Translations under genes and position numbers: made by a program
The notes under the pieces: generated by a model
What the model was told of the DNA's origin: nothing
Database searches by the model: none
The model's input: only the letters and a program-made list of their open reading frames with translations
NCBI GenBank assembly: GCA_026874595.1
Contig: CM049311.1
Span: 71,036,453-71,100,452 of the forward strand
Origin: Sipunculus nudus
Taxonomy: Eukaryota > Annelida > Sipuncula > Golfingiida > Sipunculidae
DNA length: 64,000 nt
Direction of reading: 5' to 3'
Shown: positions 13,401 through 25,525 of the stretch, piece by piece
How the letters are laid out: every line of letters starts with the position of its first letter
Position numbering within the stretch: the first letter of the stretch is position 1

Positions 13401-14765
13401 CAAGGATGAAACCAATCAGTCAATTCAAGCTGGAGTTCTTATCAGTAAACAAATTTGTGGAGAGCTGATTGTGAAAGGGCACCCCCTTATTAAATTATCA
13501 TTTGACATCGACATTAAAGACATACCTATGCCTGGGAGATTTTCCTGTGTTGTATCTTGTGTTTATTTGTAAGGTGTATTTTCACAATAATTTTAAGAGG
13601 CTAATCTATAACTGATAATGACAAAAAATAAACCACTGTCACACACCAAGGAAATGCACGTACCTCATTTTGATGTGCCAGGAATGATGCCAAGACTGGC
13701 CTTAGTGTTCATTTTCCATATTTCCCAACAGATCCAGGAGTTTGCCACTATTTAGGAAATTTAATGAATGATCCTTTCAAAGCAACATGTATCAGAAACC
13801 TGGCAGGCTTATATCCAGCTGTTGGGTGTTTTGGGAGCCCAATCCCTGATTACCCTTCCTGAAGTCACCCAGACCTGTCTCAGCTCATGAACATGGTAAT
13901 ATGCTAGTAAATATAATTATGTCAACGTGATCAACAGCAGAAGTGACCTGGCTCATCATTAAATTTGATAAGAATTACAGAATTCCCGTAATCGCAAAAC
14001 TGTGCTACTCATTGTGTCAGTGTAACTTAAATATAGGCAGACATTTGATGTACCAGTTTTGAGATAAAACAATAAAGTTAGTACAAAAAGGTGAGAGATC
14101 TATGAAAGAAATGTAAGGAAATTCATTTAATGTCAATAACAATACTTTCCTTCAGCATGCTCTGATACATTTGTACCCATTAAATTCCTGCCGAGTTTGC
14201 AGAAATAAACCCTGGAAAAATGCCAAATAAGTCACAAGGCTCTGTAACCTAAGACAGGTTTAAAAGACACAAATGCAAAATTAAGCATATCTTGTGTTAT
14301 TAATTTCACCTATGTCAAGGTAAAAGTTTCCAGGAACCATATTTTCCCAAGACACCACAATTAACCTTTTACAACATTAATTACAACTGGTAATTCAGTC
14401 TTATAAACGCCCATTTATTTCAGGAACAAAAACCTCTTTTTTAATTATTCTCACAGCTTGTCTCACTCCCAGGAAAAGCAATAAAAAACTGATTATGTTG
14501 ACAATAAAAGTTTCACTATATAATAAGCTTGATTTTAATGCAGTTCCTTAAAACACTATCAACTGAAAACAAATTGAAAGAACTTGTTTACTGAATACTC
14601 TCATAGAACTCACACCTATAGGTTTCATATGTATTAAGAGTTTAATTATCACATTATTATATGTAAAAACATCTTCGAAAAAGATAAAAATAATACCTGA
14701 AACATGAATGAAACATTGAGTTCAAGTTGGCTCATTTGTACAATTATTATGTATCTGTTATAACT

Positions 14766-14768
<3 letters not shown>
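13401..14768. other. Unique noncoding DNA
   Basis: I see no supported feature here. Confidence 0.4.

Positions 14769-14828
<60 letters not shown>
14769..14828. repeat. (AT)n microsatellite
   Basis: About 25 uninterrupted AT units followed by an imperfect tail. Confidence 0.95.
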
Positions 14829-14829
<1 letters not shown>

Positions 14830-15147
14830 CATATATGTTAAAAGGCCATTATTAATGAATCCCAAAACCATGTAGCACAGTAAGTGAATAAATCACAACA
14901 GGTGTGTTCTTATATATGGAATATGTGTAGAAATAAAATTCCTTGCAAAATGGTATGTCTCTTCTGCAAAAAGCTTACCAGGCAAGATGACTGATGATCA
15001 CTTCTGCCCTATAAGGAGGACACAGTTTTGGGGTTATTTCGGGGGTTTTATATTTGCTTTCATTTTTCATTTAAACAGGTATAACACTTAATATTTGCCT
15101 CAAGCCCAAGTAAACTGACCTTCATTGCCTTCCTTAATACCATTTTG

Positions 15148-16956
15148 TTATGTGACATGTACAGCGTGGTATTATGCCACTATGTGAGCATGTACAGCCT
15201 GGTATTATGCCACTATGTGAGCATGTACAGCCTGGTATTATGCCACTATGTGAGCATGTACAGCCTGGTATTATGCCACTATGTGAGCATGTACAGCCTG
15301 GTATTATGCCACTATGTGAGCATGTACAGCCTGGTATTATGCCACTATGTGAGCATGTACAGCCTGGTATTATGCCACTATGTGAGCATGTACAGCCTGG
15401 TATTATGCACTATGTGAGCATGTACAGCCTGGTATTATGCCACTATGTGAGCATGTACAGCGTGGTATTATGCCACTATGTGAGCATGTACAGCCTGGTA
15501 TTATGCCACTATGTGAGCATGTACAGCGTGGTATTATGCCACTATGTGAGCATGTACAACCTGGTATTATGCCACTATGTGAGCATGTACAGCCTGGTAT
15601 TATGCCACTATGTGAGCATGTACAGCCTGGTATTATGCCACTATGTGAGCATGTACAACCTGGTATTATGCCACTATGTGAGCATGTACAGCCTGGTATT
15701 ATGCCACTATGTGAGCATGTACAGCGTGGTATTATGCCACTATGTGAGCATGTACAACCTGGTATTATGCCACTATGTGAGCATGTACAACCTGGTAGTA
15801 TGCCACTATGTGAGCATGTACAGCCTGGTATTATGCCACTATGTGAGCATGTACAGCCTGGTATTATGCCACTATGTGAGCATGTACAGCATGGTATTAT
15901 GCCACTATGTGAGCATGTACAGCCTGGTATTATGCCACTATGTGAGCATGTACAGCCTGGTATTATGCCACTATGTGAGCATGTACAGCCTGGTAGTATG
16001 CCACTATGTGAGCATGTACAGCCTGGTATTATGCCACTATGTGAGCATGTACAGCCTGGTATTATGCCACTATGTGAGCATGTACAGCCTGGTATTATGC
16101 CACTATGTGAGCATGCACAGCCTGGTATTATGCCACTATGTGAGCATGTACAGCCTGGTATTTTGCCACTATGTGAGCATGCACAGCCTGGTATTATGCC
16201 ACTATGTGAGCATGTACAGCCTGGTATTATGCCACTATGTGAGCATGCACAGCCTGGTATTATGCCACTATGTGAGCATGTACAGCCTGGTATTTTGCCA
16301 CTATGTGAGCATGCACAGCCTGGTATTATGCCACTATGTGAGCATGTACAGCCTGGTATTATGCCACTATGTGAGCATGTACAGCCTGGTATTATGCCAC
16401 TATGTGGGCATGTACAGCCTGCTATTATGCCACTATTTGACCATGTACAGCCTGGTATTATGTCACTATGTGAGCATGTACAGCCTGGTATTAGGCCACT
16501 ATGTAAGCATGAACAGCCTGCTTATGCCACTATATGAGCATGCACAGCCTGGTATTATGCTACTATGTGAGCATGTACAGCCTGGTATTATGCCACTATG
16601 TGAGCATGTACAACCTGGTATTATGCCACTATGTGAGCATGTACAGCCTGGTATTATGCCACTATGTGAGCATGTACAGCCTGGTATTATGCCACTATGT
16701 GAGCATGTACAGCCTGGTATTATGCCACTATGTGAGCATGTACAGCCTGGTATTATGCCACTATGTGAGCATGTACAACCTGGTATTATGCCACTATGTG
16801 AGCATGTACAGCCTGGTTATGCCACTATATGAGCATGCACAGCCTGGTATTATGCCACTATGTGAGCATGTACAGCCTGGTATTATGCCACTATGTTAGC
16901 ATGCATAGCCTGGTATTATGCCACTATGTGAGCATGTACAGCCAGGTATTATGTAA
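15148..16956. repeat. 33-bp minisatellite, about 55 units
   Basis: The unit reads TATGTGAGCATGTACAGCC then TGGTATTATGCCAC and is repeated head to tail with few changes. Recurrent variants are CAGCGTGG, CAACCTGG, GCACAGCC, TTTTGCC and GTAGTATG. Because 33 is a multiple of three, two plus-strand frames stay open and give long apparent proteins of 11-residue repeats (15174-16832 and 15437-16537). I do not regard these as genes: two frames are open over the same bases and single or double base deletions (about 15413, 16520, 16817) switch between them. Variants are clustered, with higher-order blocks of four and nine units. Confidence 0.98.
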
Positions 16957-18235
16957 CTATCAAATTTCTAATCAGAATAAAAATGGGGACAAAGTCTGTC
17001 CTTGTTGTTAAGAATCTCTTTGTTAATTGTACTCGTCAGCTTAAAATTCACTTTCTAGGAGCAACGAAACTATCTGTACGGAGTTGTAAAAAGTGCTTCA
17101 TATGGTTGATGGATTCTGGGGACTTCTTTGGCCATTTAGGGAGTGTGGTAGTGTTATAGGTTATGAAGGTGGACTTGTGACTGCAAAGTTGAGGGTTCCC
17201 ATCCTATTCTGACCACTATCTGCACTAAGACTCTCAGCCATGGTCCATACAACAGCCATGTGCTATCTCAACCAACGAATGATAGGTACTGGTCATGGGT
17301 GGCGGGCAAATGCAGAATGAAAAAGCTCCTAGCGTCTGTTATGGCTGTTTTGGTTGTATTGTTTGAAGGGAAAAGCTACAAGAATTGACAAGCCCAAAGG
17401 TCGGGAAGGAAAAGTGAAAATGTTTGATGAGACTGACATTGTCCGTGATATCAGACTGTAAACCCTCATCTTTACTTATTATGATAAAATGACACAGATG
17501 GGTGCATATAACTGTACAGCAGCCGATGTTACTGAGGAGGTTCACCAGCTGTACTGTCCTAGTGAAAGTGATTCCTGGATTTTAATCCCACTCACCACCT
17601 GCCATGATCAAGTGTCCTCGGTACATTATGGCTTGATGCATGGCTTATTGTTTGTGAGGGTTTCAAATGTGTGATCTTAGCAGGCAGAGAAATAATCAGT
17701 AAAAATATAACCTTAGTGTGTAAGAATCCTAATCTAAACAGGTGAATGGACTTCAATATATACAGCCTCATTGGCATCCAATGTATGTTATCAATGCCTA
17801 TATCAATGAAAGTCAAAAGGTACTGGATCAATATTACAAGTTAGTTCAATTTTACAATTAAGAAATTACTTTTTAAACACACACTTCCTCCCATTTTATT
17901 TCCTGGAATTAACCAGGTTTGGTGACTACAGCACCTGTGGAACTTGGGTGTATAATTGTACCCATTGTCCCATTCCTGGGTCATACCATGGTGGTACCCC
18001 CAAAAGGGGCACTTGTTTGTGAGTAAAACACAGCCATTGGGCACAGCCTTCCTATTAAGCCTACAGAGGGCTCATCCCGGGTTGGGGCCCACCAGGAAAA
18101 ATCTAACCCTCTCAGCAGAGATTTAAGATTTCCTTACATTACCTTTACTTGCTTGTCCAAAGTACTCCTTCCAAACAAGCACTAAAGGGATGGTTCCACT
18201 AGAGGTGGGTCAGGTATGAACAGTGAGTAGAAATA
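16957..18235. other. Unique noncoding DNA
   Basis: No gene is recognised. Several short overlapping frames on both strands (17339-18044) show no domain. Confidence 0.4.
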
Positions 18236-18940
18236 ATGTTCAGAGAAAAATCTTCTATTAGAGAGCATAATTTTTACATAAACTATCAACAAAGTCATTT
18301 TATCAATCACAAGGTCATTTCACTAAAAATGAAACATTTGAAAGTAAAACCTTATTCTGGACTATTAATTTCTCAGGTTGTAGTTGAAACCCCCATTAAT
18401 CCTTGTGTCTCATTACTATTTATCAGTCCCAGCAAATTTACTTATACTGCCAAATTAAAATACTGATGTGTTAATTTTTTGTGTGTACATTCCACTTGAG
18501 TTCCATGGAAAAAACATTTAAAATGAATGTTTACATAAACCTAAAACACCAGAAATGTGCCTAGAATGAATTGTCAAGGAAGCTGAAAATAATTCTTTGC
18601 ATTATCTGCAAATAGAAAGTGATAAAAAAATCTTTTATCATGTCTTGATGATGTGTTTTTTCTTCTGGTTGCATGGTAAGTGTCGTATTATTGAAATTCA
18701 TAAACCCAAGGCTATGACACAACCATTAGTTTTTTTACCAGTGCCTGCAAACTTTAGTTTGATTACCAAGTTAAAATTTTGATGTGTTAATATTTTTGTG
18801 TCAACCTCTGTGAGCTGCATGCTGAAACATGAAAAACTTAGTTACAGACAGTGTGTTTATGTTGCATGTAGGCAGGAATCTCCAGAAAGCCTGCTAGGAA
18901 TGAAATGTCCAGAAATTCTCAAAATATTTCCTTGCAATAT
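18236..18940. repeat. Old tandem duplication, about 315-bp unit
   Basis: The segment CTGATGTGTTAATTTTTTGTG at 18462 returns as TTGATGTGTTAATATTTTTGTG at about 18780. The following CCAGAAATGTGCCTAG.AATGAA (18548) returns as CCAGAAAGCCTGCTAGGAATGAA (18873). The order is conserved with many changes, so this is an old duplication without coding content. Confidence 0.45.
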
Positions 18941-19851
18941 CTGATCAAGGCTGCACTAAAAACATCAATCAAAGACTTAAGTCTCAGGTGCTAATAATAG
19001 TCAATACCACTGGAAACTCTTCAGCACAAACAAAACTGACCATCCCAACTGTATTAGCTGATAAAATTGTGAATTCTTTTAATTTAAGTTATGTTATTAT
19101 TTAACAAATCACAGGCTAAGTAAATTTCCTTCACATTCTCATTTACAAAGGACTGATATTTATACATAACAGAAAAATCTGGTCTCTGTTGTGACATTGA
19201 CACACAGCACCCTAGGGTGAAAATTTATTTAAAGGTACTACAGGTGGCACTGCCTCCTGAAATGAGGATGAAGAGAACCATTATGAGAAAAATGGTATTT
19301 AGTTAACCAACAGTCATTATCTTTCGATCACAATGCTGTTATTTTCAATAAGAAGCCCTGGTTAGAATGAAACCATGGAGCTTTGGTTCAGAAGTCAACG
19401 GTCTTAACGGGTCGATCTCTAGTTTCAATTCAATCCAGGGCTTCCAAGGTTAAATTTATTGTAACCCCATCTCCAGCTGATTACTCTCAAACCTCAAATA
19501 TGTCCTTGATAAAGGGACCCAGCTGGCATATCAGTGGTGGCATGCATAAAAACAAGGATTCACATTTAAGGTACAACACGTCACCAGTCAAACCAAGCAT
19601 CCCTATGAATCCAGTTATTCATCATAGAGGACATGCTTTACAAAGCCAGAAAAGGACAAAAAATTAATTTTTCATAAAAAAATGCTTGTCTGCTGTCAAA
19701 CAATCCATGTAGTGTTTGCTGAGAACATATGTTACCTGGAATAATTCCAACCATGCACTACTCATCAAAGCCCTGCAATGTCATGGATAAAGATATGACA
19801 GAAAATTTGCTTTTTGCCTTTCAAATATTCAGGTATATAACCCCTGGAATA
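18941..19851. other. Unique noncoding DNA
   Basis: I see no supported feature. The frame 19383-19667 has no recognisable domain. Confidence 0.4.
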
Positions 19852-21030
19852 ACAAGGGACCCAAGGGTCACAACACTCAGCTAATTGTGACAGTGATAAC
19901 TGCATCACCATAGATTTTTTGAAGTTGCTATAAAAATACTATCCTCAGGAACTAGGGCTCAATGACTTGGGGGGGGGGGGAGAGTTACAACACCTTTGGA
20001 TATAAATAAAGAATACAGAATTAAATTCAATGGTGATTACAGGGACTGGTGCAAGTTAACACATCTCTGCATATACGTAAAGGATAAAATTTAATTTGAA
20101 TGAAATTATTTTTAAATATTAAAAAAACAGGCAGAGAAATGGAAAACAAAGCAAAGGAAAATAATGAACAAGTATTTGCATTAGAACATATTTTTTCTTT
20201 TGTTAAGTCATTTTTTTTACGTTTATAAATTTTACCATATATTAACAATATATCATTTATATCTGAATATTTAAATTGATTCACAAATCTAAATTGCATC
20301 ATCATTTATACTAAATTTAGTCAGGTAATATCACACTATGCACACAGGTATATTTCTTTTTTTTTTTTTATAAAATATATTTTTTAAATTTGCAAAGCAA
20401 TTAATATATGAAAATAACACTCCAGAATTCACAATTTTAAACTGCACTTTTATTTATCCATGGGTAGGCCCATGAGAATAAGTGTATGTTTATTACAGCA
20501 GGGGTGTTCTGCCAGTGCTGATTCACTAATAAGGTTACCTAGGCAAGGCTGTAGTGAGCAAGAGTGGGGTCTTGGATATACAAAATCAAATACATTAGAG
20601 CATCTGAAAAACTTCAATAATTAGAATAATTTTTAAGCTTTTACTTTCAAATTTCAGAATTCAAGAGATTAAATCCACATGTAACAATATGTTACATGGT
20701 GCTTGAAAACTTGTTGCTTGAAAAATAAATTAAATATACTTACAGAAAAAAAGCGCCATGGTCAAGTCTGAGCAAAATTTAAGGTACCAATTTTATATTT
20801 TTGCTAATATTTTAAAAATTTTAAAAGATTTTGATCTAGTTTTTTGGTATACAATTAAAATGAGATTATTTATAGTTATATTACTGAAAAAAAAGTCCCT
20901 AGCTTTAACATTTTATGTCTGAAATGACCAAATATTTTTCCTGATTTTTTTACAAAGTGCAATATGCTTGAGCCCATAATTTTTTTAAATTTAACTAGAT
21001 ATTGCGGTGCCATAGTATCCCCAGACAATA

Positions 21031-21044
21031 ACCCCCCCCCCCCC
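21031..21044. repeat. Poly-C run
   Basis: About fourteen C bases just inside the left end of the nested element, a position where microsatellites are usual in this kind of element. Confidence 0.9.
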
Positions 21045-21164
21045 TCAGCCCTTCATAAGATGCATCTAACCTGTAAGTTTGGTGACTGTACCACAAATTT
21101 TTTTTTAGTTATTGCCCTAATATCATTTTAGCATAATCGCTGCTGTGACCTTGTAAAAATGCAT

Positions 21165-22500
21165 CAAGGTCATCTATGTCCGAACCTGATCTAGCCATTG
21201 ATAAGATGCATCAAACCTGTGGGTCTGGTGACTGTACCTCAAATTCAAAGTTATTGTGTTAAAATCATTTTAACAAGAAAACAACACAAGGTGGCACCAC
21301 CTGTCTTCTGCAAAAGACAATGCTATCCAAGATCTTTGGTCAATTTGATTTTTGGATCATTCCATGTATCCCTTACTGAGATTTTAAAGATTTTGTGTGA
21401 ATTTCACCAAATATTGAAATATTCAAGGTCAAGGCCACTCTCATAGGAAAGGTCATGACCCCAATTTAAATAAACATCATCCCATAACCTATGTATATGT
21501 AAATGCATAATATAAAATAAATCTGTCCATTAGTGTTTGACTTATAATGCTCACAGTATTGTAAAGTGGCAATGATGGGGTATTAAACAGCACAAAAACA
21601 ACTAAAAGAATAACAGGTGGCGTACCAGTTTCCTGTACATGACAACACTATCCAAGATCCTTGGTAAAGTTGATTTTTGGACCAATCCATGCATCCATTA
21701 TCGAGATATTTATGATTTTTGTGATTTTCACCATATAGTGGAATATATTATAGGTCAAGGCCACTCTCATAGTAAAGATCATGACCCCAATTGATATAAA
21801 CATTATCCCATAACCCATGTCTTTGTATATGCATTATATGAAAGAAATGTGTCCATCAGTTTTTTACTTATAATGCTCACAGAACTGTTAAGTTGCAATG
21901 ATGGGGGTATTAAACGGTATGAAAACAAGTAAAAGAATAACAGGTGGCGCCACCAGTTTCCGGTACATGACAATACTATCCAAGATCTTCTATCAAGTTG
22001 ATTTTTGGACCAATCCATGCATCCCTTATTGAGATATAAATGATTTTGTGTACTTTTCACCATACATGGCAATATTCAAGGTCAAGGCCACTCTCATAGG
22101 AAAGGTCATGACCCCTATTTATATATACATCATCCCATAACCAATATCTATGTATATGCATAATATAAAAGAAATCTGTCCATTAGTTTTTTACTTATAA
22201 TGCTCACAGTACTGTCAAGTGGCAATTTTTTTGGGTATTGAAAGGCACAAAAACAAGTAAAGAATAATAGGTGGCGCCACCAGTTTCTGGAACATGACAA
22301 CCCTATCCATGATCTTCGATAAACTTGATTTTGGGATCAATCCATGCAAGATTTCTCGAGATATTTAAGAATTTGTGTGATTTTCCTCAAAATTGGACCT
22401 ATTCAAGGTCAAGGACACTCTCCTAGTAAAGGTCATGACCTCATTTTAAATAGACATTGTTCTCTCACCCATATCTATACATATACCAAGTTTGGTAAAT
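21165..22500. repeat. Four tandem 327-bp units
   Basis: AAGGTCAAGGCCACTCTC recurs at 21425, 21751, 22078 and 22405, and the GGTGGC palindrome recurs at 21290, 21616, 21943 and 22270. Spacing is 326-327 in every interval. The last unit is the most diverged. The unit encodes nothing. The frames inside it are by-products. Confidence 0.92.
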
Positions 22501-22951
22501 ATCAGTGAGATATTTTTTTAGTTATTGCGCAAACAAGATTTATATGCGGCGGCGGCAGTGGGACCATCATGAAAACATAGTATCCCCTGACTTTGTCTGG
22601 GGATACATTAATACAGACCTAATTTCTGGCATGTACAGAGGAACTATAAAGAGGAATCTTTATGGTAAATATGAGGAAAACAGATGAGTAGTTTTGATTT
22701 TTGGCAGTCCTGAAGTGTGAAAATAGGTTTTTAATAAAAAATTGAGGTTTTTCCTTAATTCTCAAAGGAACAAAGTCGCAAAGACCCAGTTTGCGGCTTG
22801 GTATGAGATCTTGAGGACATCTAACATTATACCAATTTTTTTATTCCTAGGTCTTACAGTTTCAAAATGTGCCACAGACGGCACGACGGATGGATGACGG
22901 ACAATGGACCACAACTATAGCTCAGATGACTTATATTCAGCTGAGCTAAAA

Positions 22952-25324
22952 ATGGTTTAACCCAAACAAATCTGTATAAAAGATACATCAATCATGATAA
23001 ATCATTGAGCAGAATTTAAAATATGTATGGCAGTACCAGTATGTTCCATACTCAATATATATCATGCATCATTAAAAATTTAATATTAGATCATGTGACA
23101 AGTCTGACATCAGATTGTGTAACAAAGTCATGCATCCTCGCAAGTGACAGACAGTTCAAGTTTGAAAAGACGTCAACACTTATCAATCATGTGTCAAAGT
23201 CATATTCACACTGAATATAAAACCATTCCCTAACTATTAAGTTTTCAAAGTCCTATTTACTTCAAGGGTGTTTCTGAAGAAATCTGAATTTCAGAGAAGC
23301 ACACAATGTGCTGTCCTGTCTGGATATCAGGTTGGGCTGGGTCAGGGCTGGAGGAAATGGGTCTACAGCAGCTTAACTGATGGGCTGTGTGTGTTTGTCC
23401 AGCACTACAACCCAGCAGACACTATAAAGTACCTAATCGAAGTTCTGAAGACAAACCCGTTAGAACATCCTGCTAAGCTGAGCCACCTGAGCGCGTCTCC
23501 CTGTTTAGTTTCCTGTGCTGATCTTCTGCTGTTCTAGTCATGTGCATGACTGTTTTTTATAAGTCAGCTTATCTCTCCATCACAGTCAAGACAAATGGCT
23601 TTGCTGACCTATCACCTTAGGACAATCTGACAATCAAAGAAAACAATTCAAACAATCACCCCCTGATGGACAAGGATTCGCTTTTATTGGCTCCAACGTG
23701 TGTTGAAAGTTGACACTTCTCTCAGAGGACTGCTTTGGTATTGACTGGCAGATCCGAGCTTTCCTGAAGCAGGCACTGAGAACTCTTCAATAAACCCTTG
23801 TCCACAGTCTCAGTCAACCCATGCTGGACGTCTGCCATACTATTCTGTGACACGCAACTAGATTCAATTACAGTGCCGCCTCGTCAACAGACATCAGACG
23901 CACAGACCCCTTATACCTTATCAACTGTTCAAACAGTTAAACTGTGTTAGCTCCTAATACCATTGCTCTTTTTCTGGCTTCCACAGACAGTCATCTGAAT
24001 AACCGGATATGGAACTTTTAAATCTTCATGTCCCTTTCCCGTTATCTGGCAGGAACAACAGACCCCATACATGCATTACCATTCCTCTTTAACACTTTTG
24101 CAACAACGAGCTGGTGAAAAATGTTCCCCTTCTTGCATGCAATTTTCTTGTCTAGTGAATCCCAACAACCAGAAGCAATCCGAAGTTAATTGCAAGAGGC
24201 AGACTTTACCTCCCATGGGATTTATGGTCAATCATTGTCCCAAAGTTCAGAGCATCTATCATGAAAGTTGTGGCATTTACAGTTCCTAAAAAAATATGCA
24301 ACCCTTTTCAGCTGCCTTCTTCCTGCTAGTGTTACCCAACAGTTCAGAACTGGAGTACTTGGTTGTCCAGTGTATGTTTGATTTTTATATGTATATAAAA
24401 ATATTTAATGGAAATAATATATTTCCAACTGATTCAACATACTAAATAAGTTTTTTTTCAAGTACTCTGTAATGTAATAATTATAGTAAGTGGTAGATAA
24501 GGTAAGTGTAGCTCTGCTTAAAATTACTGAAAAGATTATCTTGTTGAATTAGTTTTGGATAAATTCTATCAACACAATAAACACTGAATTAAAGGGGGCA
24601 AATTGTGAAATAATAAACTTCTTAGTACATTAAGGTGCAAACATGTATTAATAAAGTAATTAATGTCAGAAGACTAAGAACCATAATGAAAATTAACAAA
24701 ATCATAAAGTACAAGCAAAATTATACATACAAGACCGTGAATATTTATCTACTATAAAAAGGCACAAGACAATGAGCTATGTTTCAGACAAGGAATGGCA
24801 CAGGAAAGATGAGCATTAAAAATTAACACTTGCAATTCTTGGCAGCTGCTACTAATGGAAACATTTGCTTTGTACAATATCTCAAGAAGTCTTTTGAAGT
24901 CTTAATGGTTTAATGGACTTCTGGTCAATTTGGTGCATAAACTGCTCATAATGAAGGTCAATCATTGTTTTCTGATCGTTATCTGTCATTTTATGTGTTC
25001 TGAGTGTATCTAGAACCATCTGTCCTGACAAGAGATTATTCTCTGAGCCATCAATGCCACAGGGTAAAAAGAGCTGGTCTTTCAAATGTGATTATAAAAA
25101 TCTTAGATGCATGACCAGGAAGTCAATGTAACATACATGCTTTATTACTCTATCAAGAAAGCCAATATTTTTAGCACAAAGATTTATGTAAATTAGTTTT
25201 AACTTCTAATGAAAAAGTGAACAGAGGAAAATGATCTAAATATTTGTTATGCCTGACTGAGGACTCGTTTATTTCTTTGTTTTTTATCTAAAGTCAATCC
25301 ACTTTTTTTAAATATATCTGAACT
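22952..25324. other. Mostly unique DNA, with a less AT-rich block at 23250-24290
   Basis: No repeat is seen. The block 23250-24290 is visibly less AT-rich and has few homopolymers, unlike its surroundings. It contains an 89-codon frame (23268-23537) whose middle, HYNPADTIKYLIEVLKTNPL, looks more protein-like than the other small frames, but I recognise no domain and there are no convincing splice signals. It could be a conserved noncoding element or an exon of an unseen gene. Confidence 0.3.
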
Positions 25325-25525
25325 GGGAGGTGAGGGTATTATGTTTTCCCCTTGGTTCATTAGTCTGTTGGGTATTTTTTCGGTAAACAACTTTATGCAA
25401 AAAGTGATCCAACTGATTTTGATTAAATATTTTTGATTGTTAGGGTCATGCACAAGGAACAATCAAATGGAGTTTGGAAATCATCTGGATCAACACATAT
25501 TTTTTCATTCAAAGGTTTCTTTTCC
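25325..25525 (+). repeat. Dispersed repeat, family 3, copy 2
   Basis: TATGTTTTCCCCTTGGTTCA at about 25340, then AACAACTTTATGCAAAAAGT, TTGTTAGGGTCATGCACAAG and CATTCAAAGG, matches 9455-9665 in order and orientation. This copy keeps more of the interior. Confidence 0.5.

Larger units (their letters stand above)
20995..22610. mobile_element. Nested non-autonomous element, Helentron-like (HINE-type) architecture
   Basis: Near its left end is GTATCCCCAGACAA (21015-21028). Its exact reverse complement stands at the right end (22593-22606), where it also forms the arm of a hairpin with GTATCCCC at 22580-22587. Between the ends are a C-run and four tandem 327-bp units. A subterminal inverted repeat, tandem core and 3' hairpin are the described layout of non-autonomous Helentron relatives such as DINE-1 and bivalve pearl-type elements. 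No transposase or helicase is present and no clear target-site duplication is seen. The class assignment is inference; the insertion itself is clear. Confidence 0.55.
19852..22951 (+). mobile_element. Family 1 interspersed element, copy E, split by a nested insertion
   Basis: The left end has GACCCAAGGGTC followed by CACTCAGCTAA. The right end is the family hairpin (22918-22948). The interior at 20640-20995 (TTTTACTTTCAAATTTCAGA to AGCCCATAATTTTTTTAAAT) is colinear with 4120-4450, and 22611-22860 continues colinearly with 4455-4690. The 1.6 kb between has no counterpart in the other copies. Without it the element is about 1.5 kb, close to the 1.4 kb of copy C. A poly-G run sits at 19969-19980. 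Confidence 0.7.

Noticed and set aside
15437-16537. 366-codon frame of MPLCEHVQPGI repeats as a protein gene
   Set aside because: It is the 33-bp minisatellite read in one of two open frames. Unit length alone keeps it open, and indels in the array shift it.
21165-22500. CRISPR-like array from regular spacing
   Set aside because: The 327-bp units are repeated over their whole length with no unique spacers, and the genome is eukaryotic.
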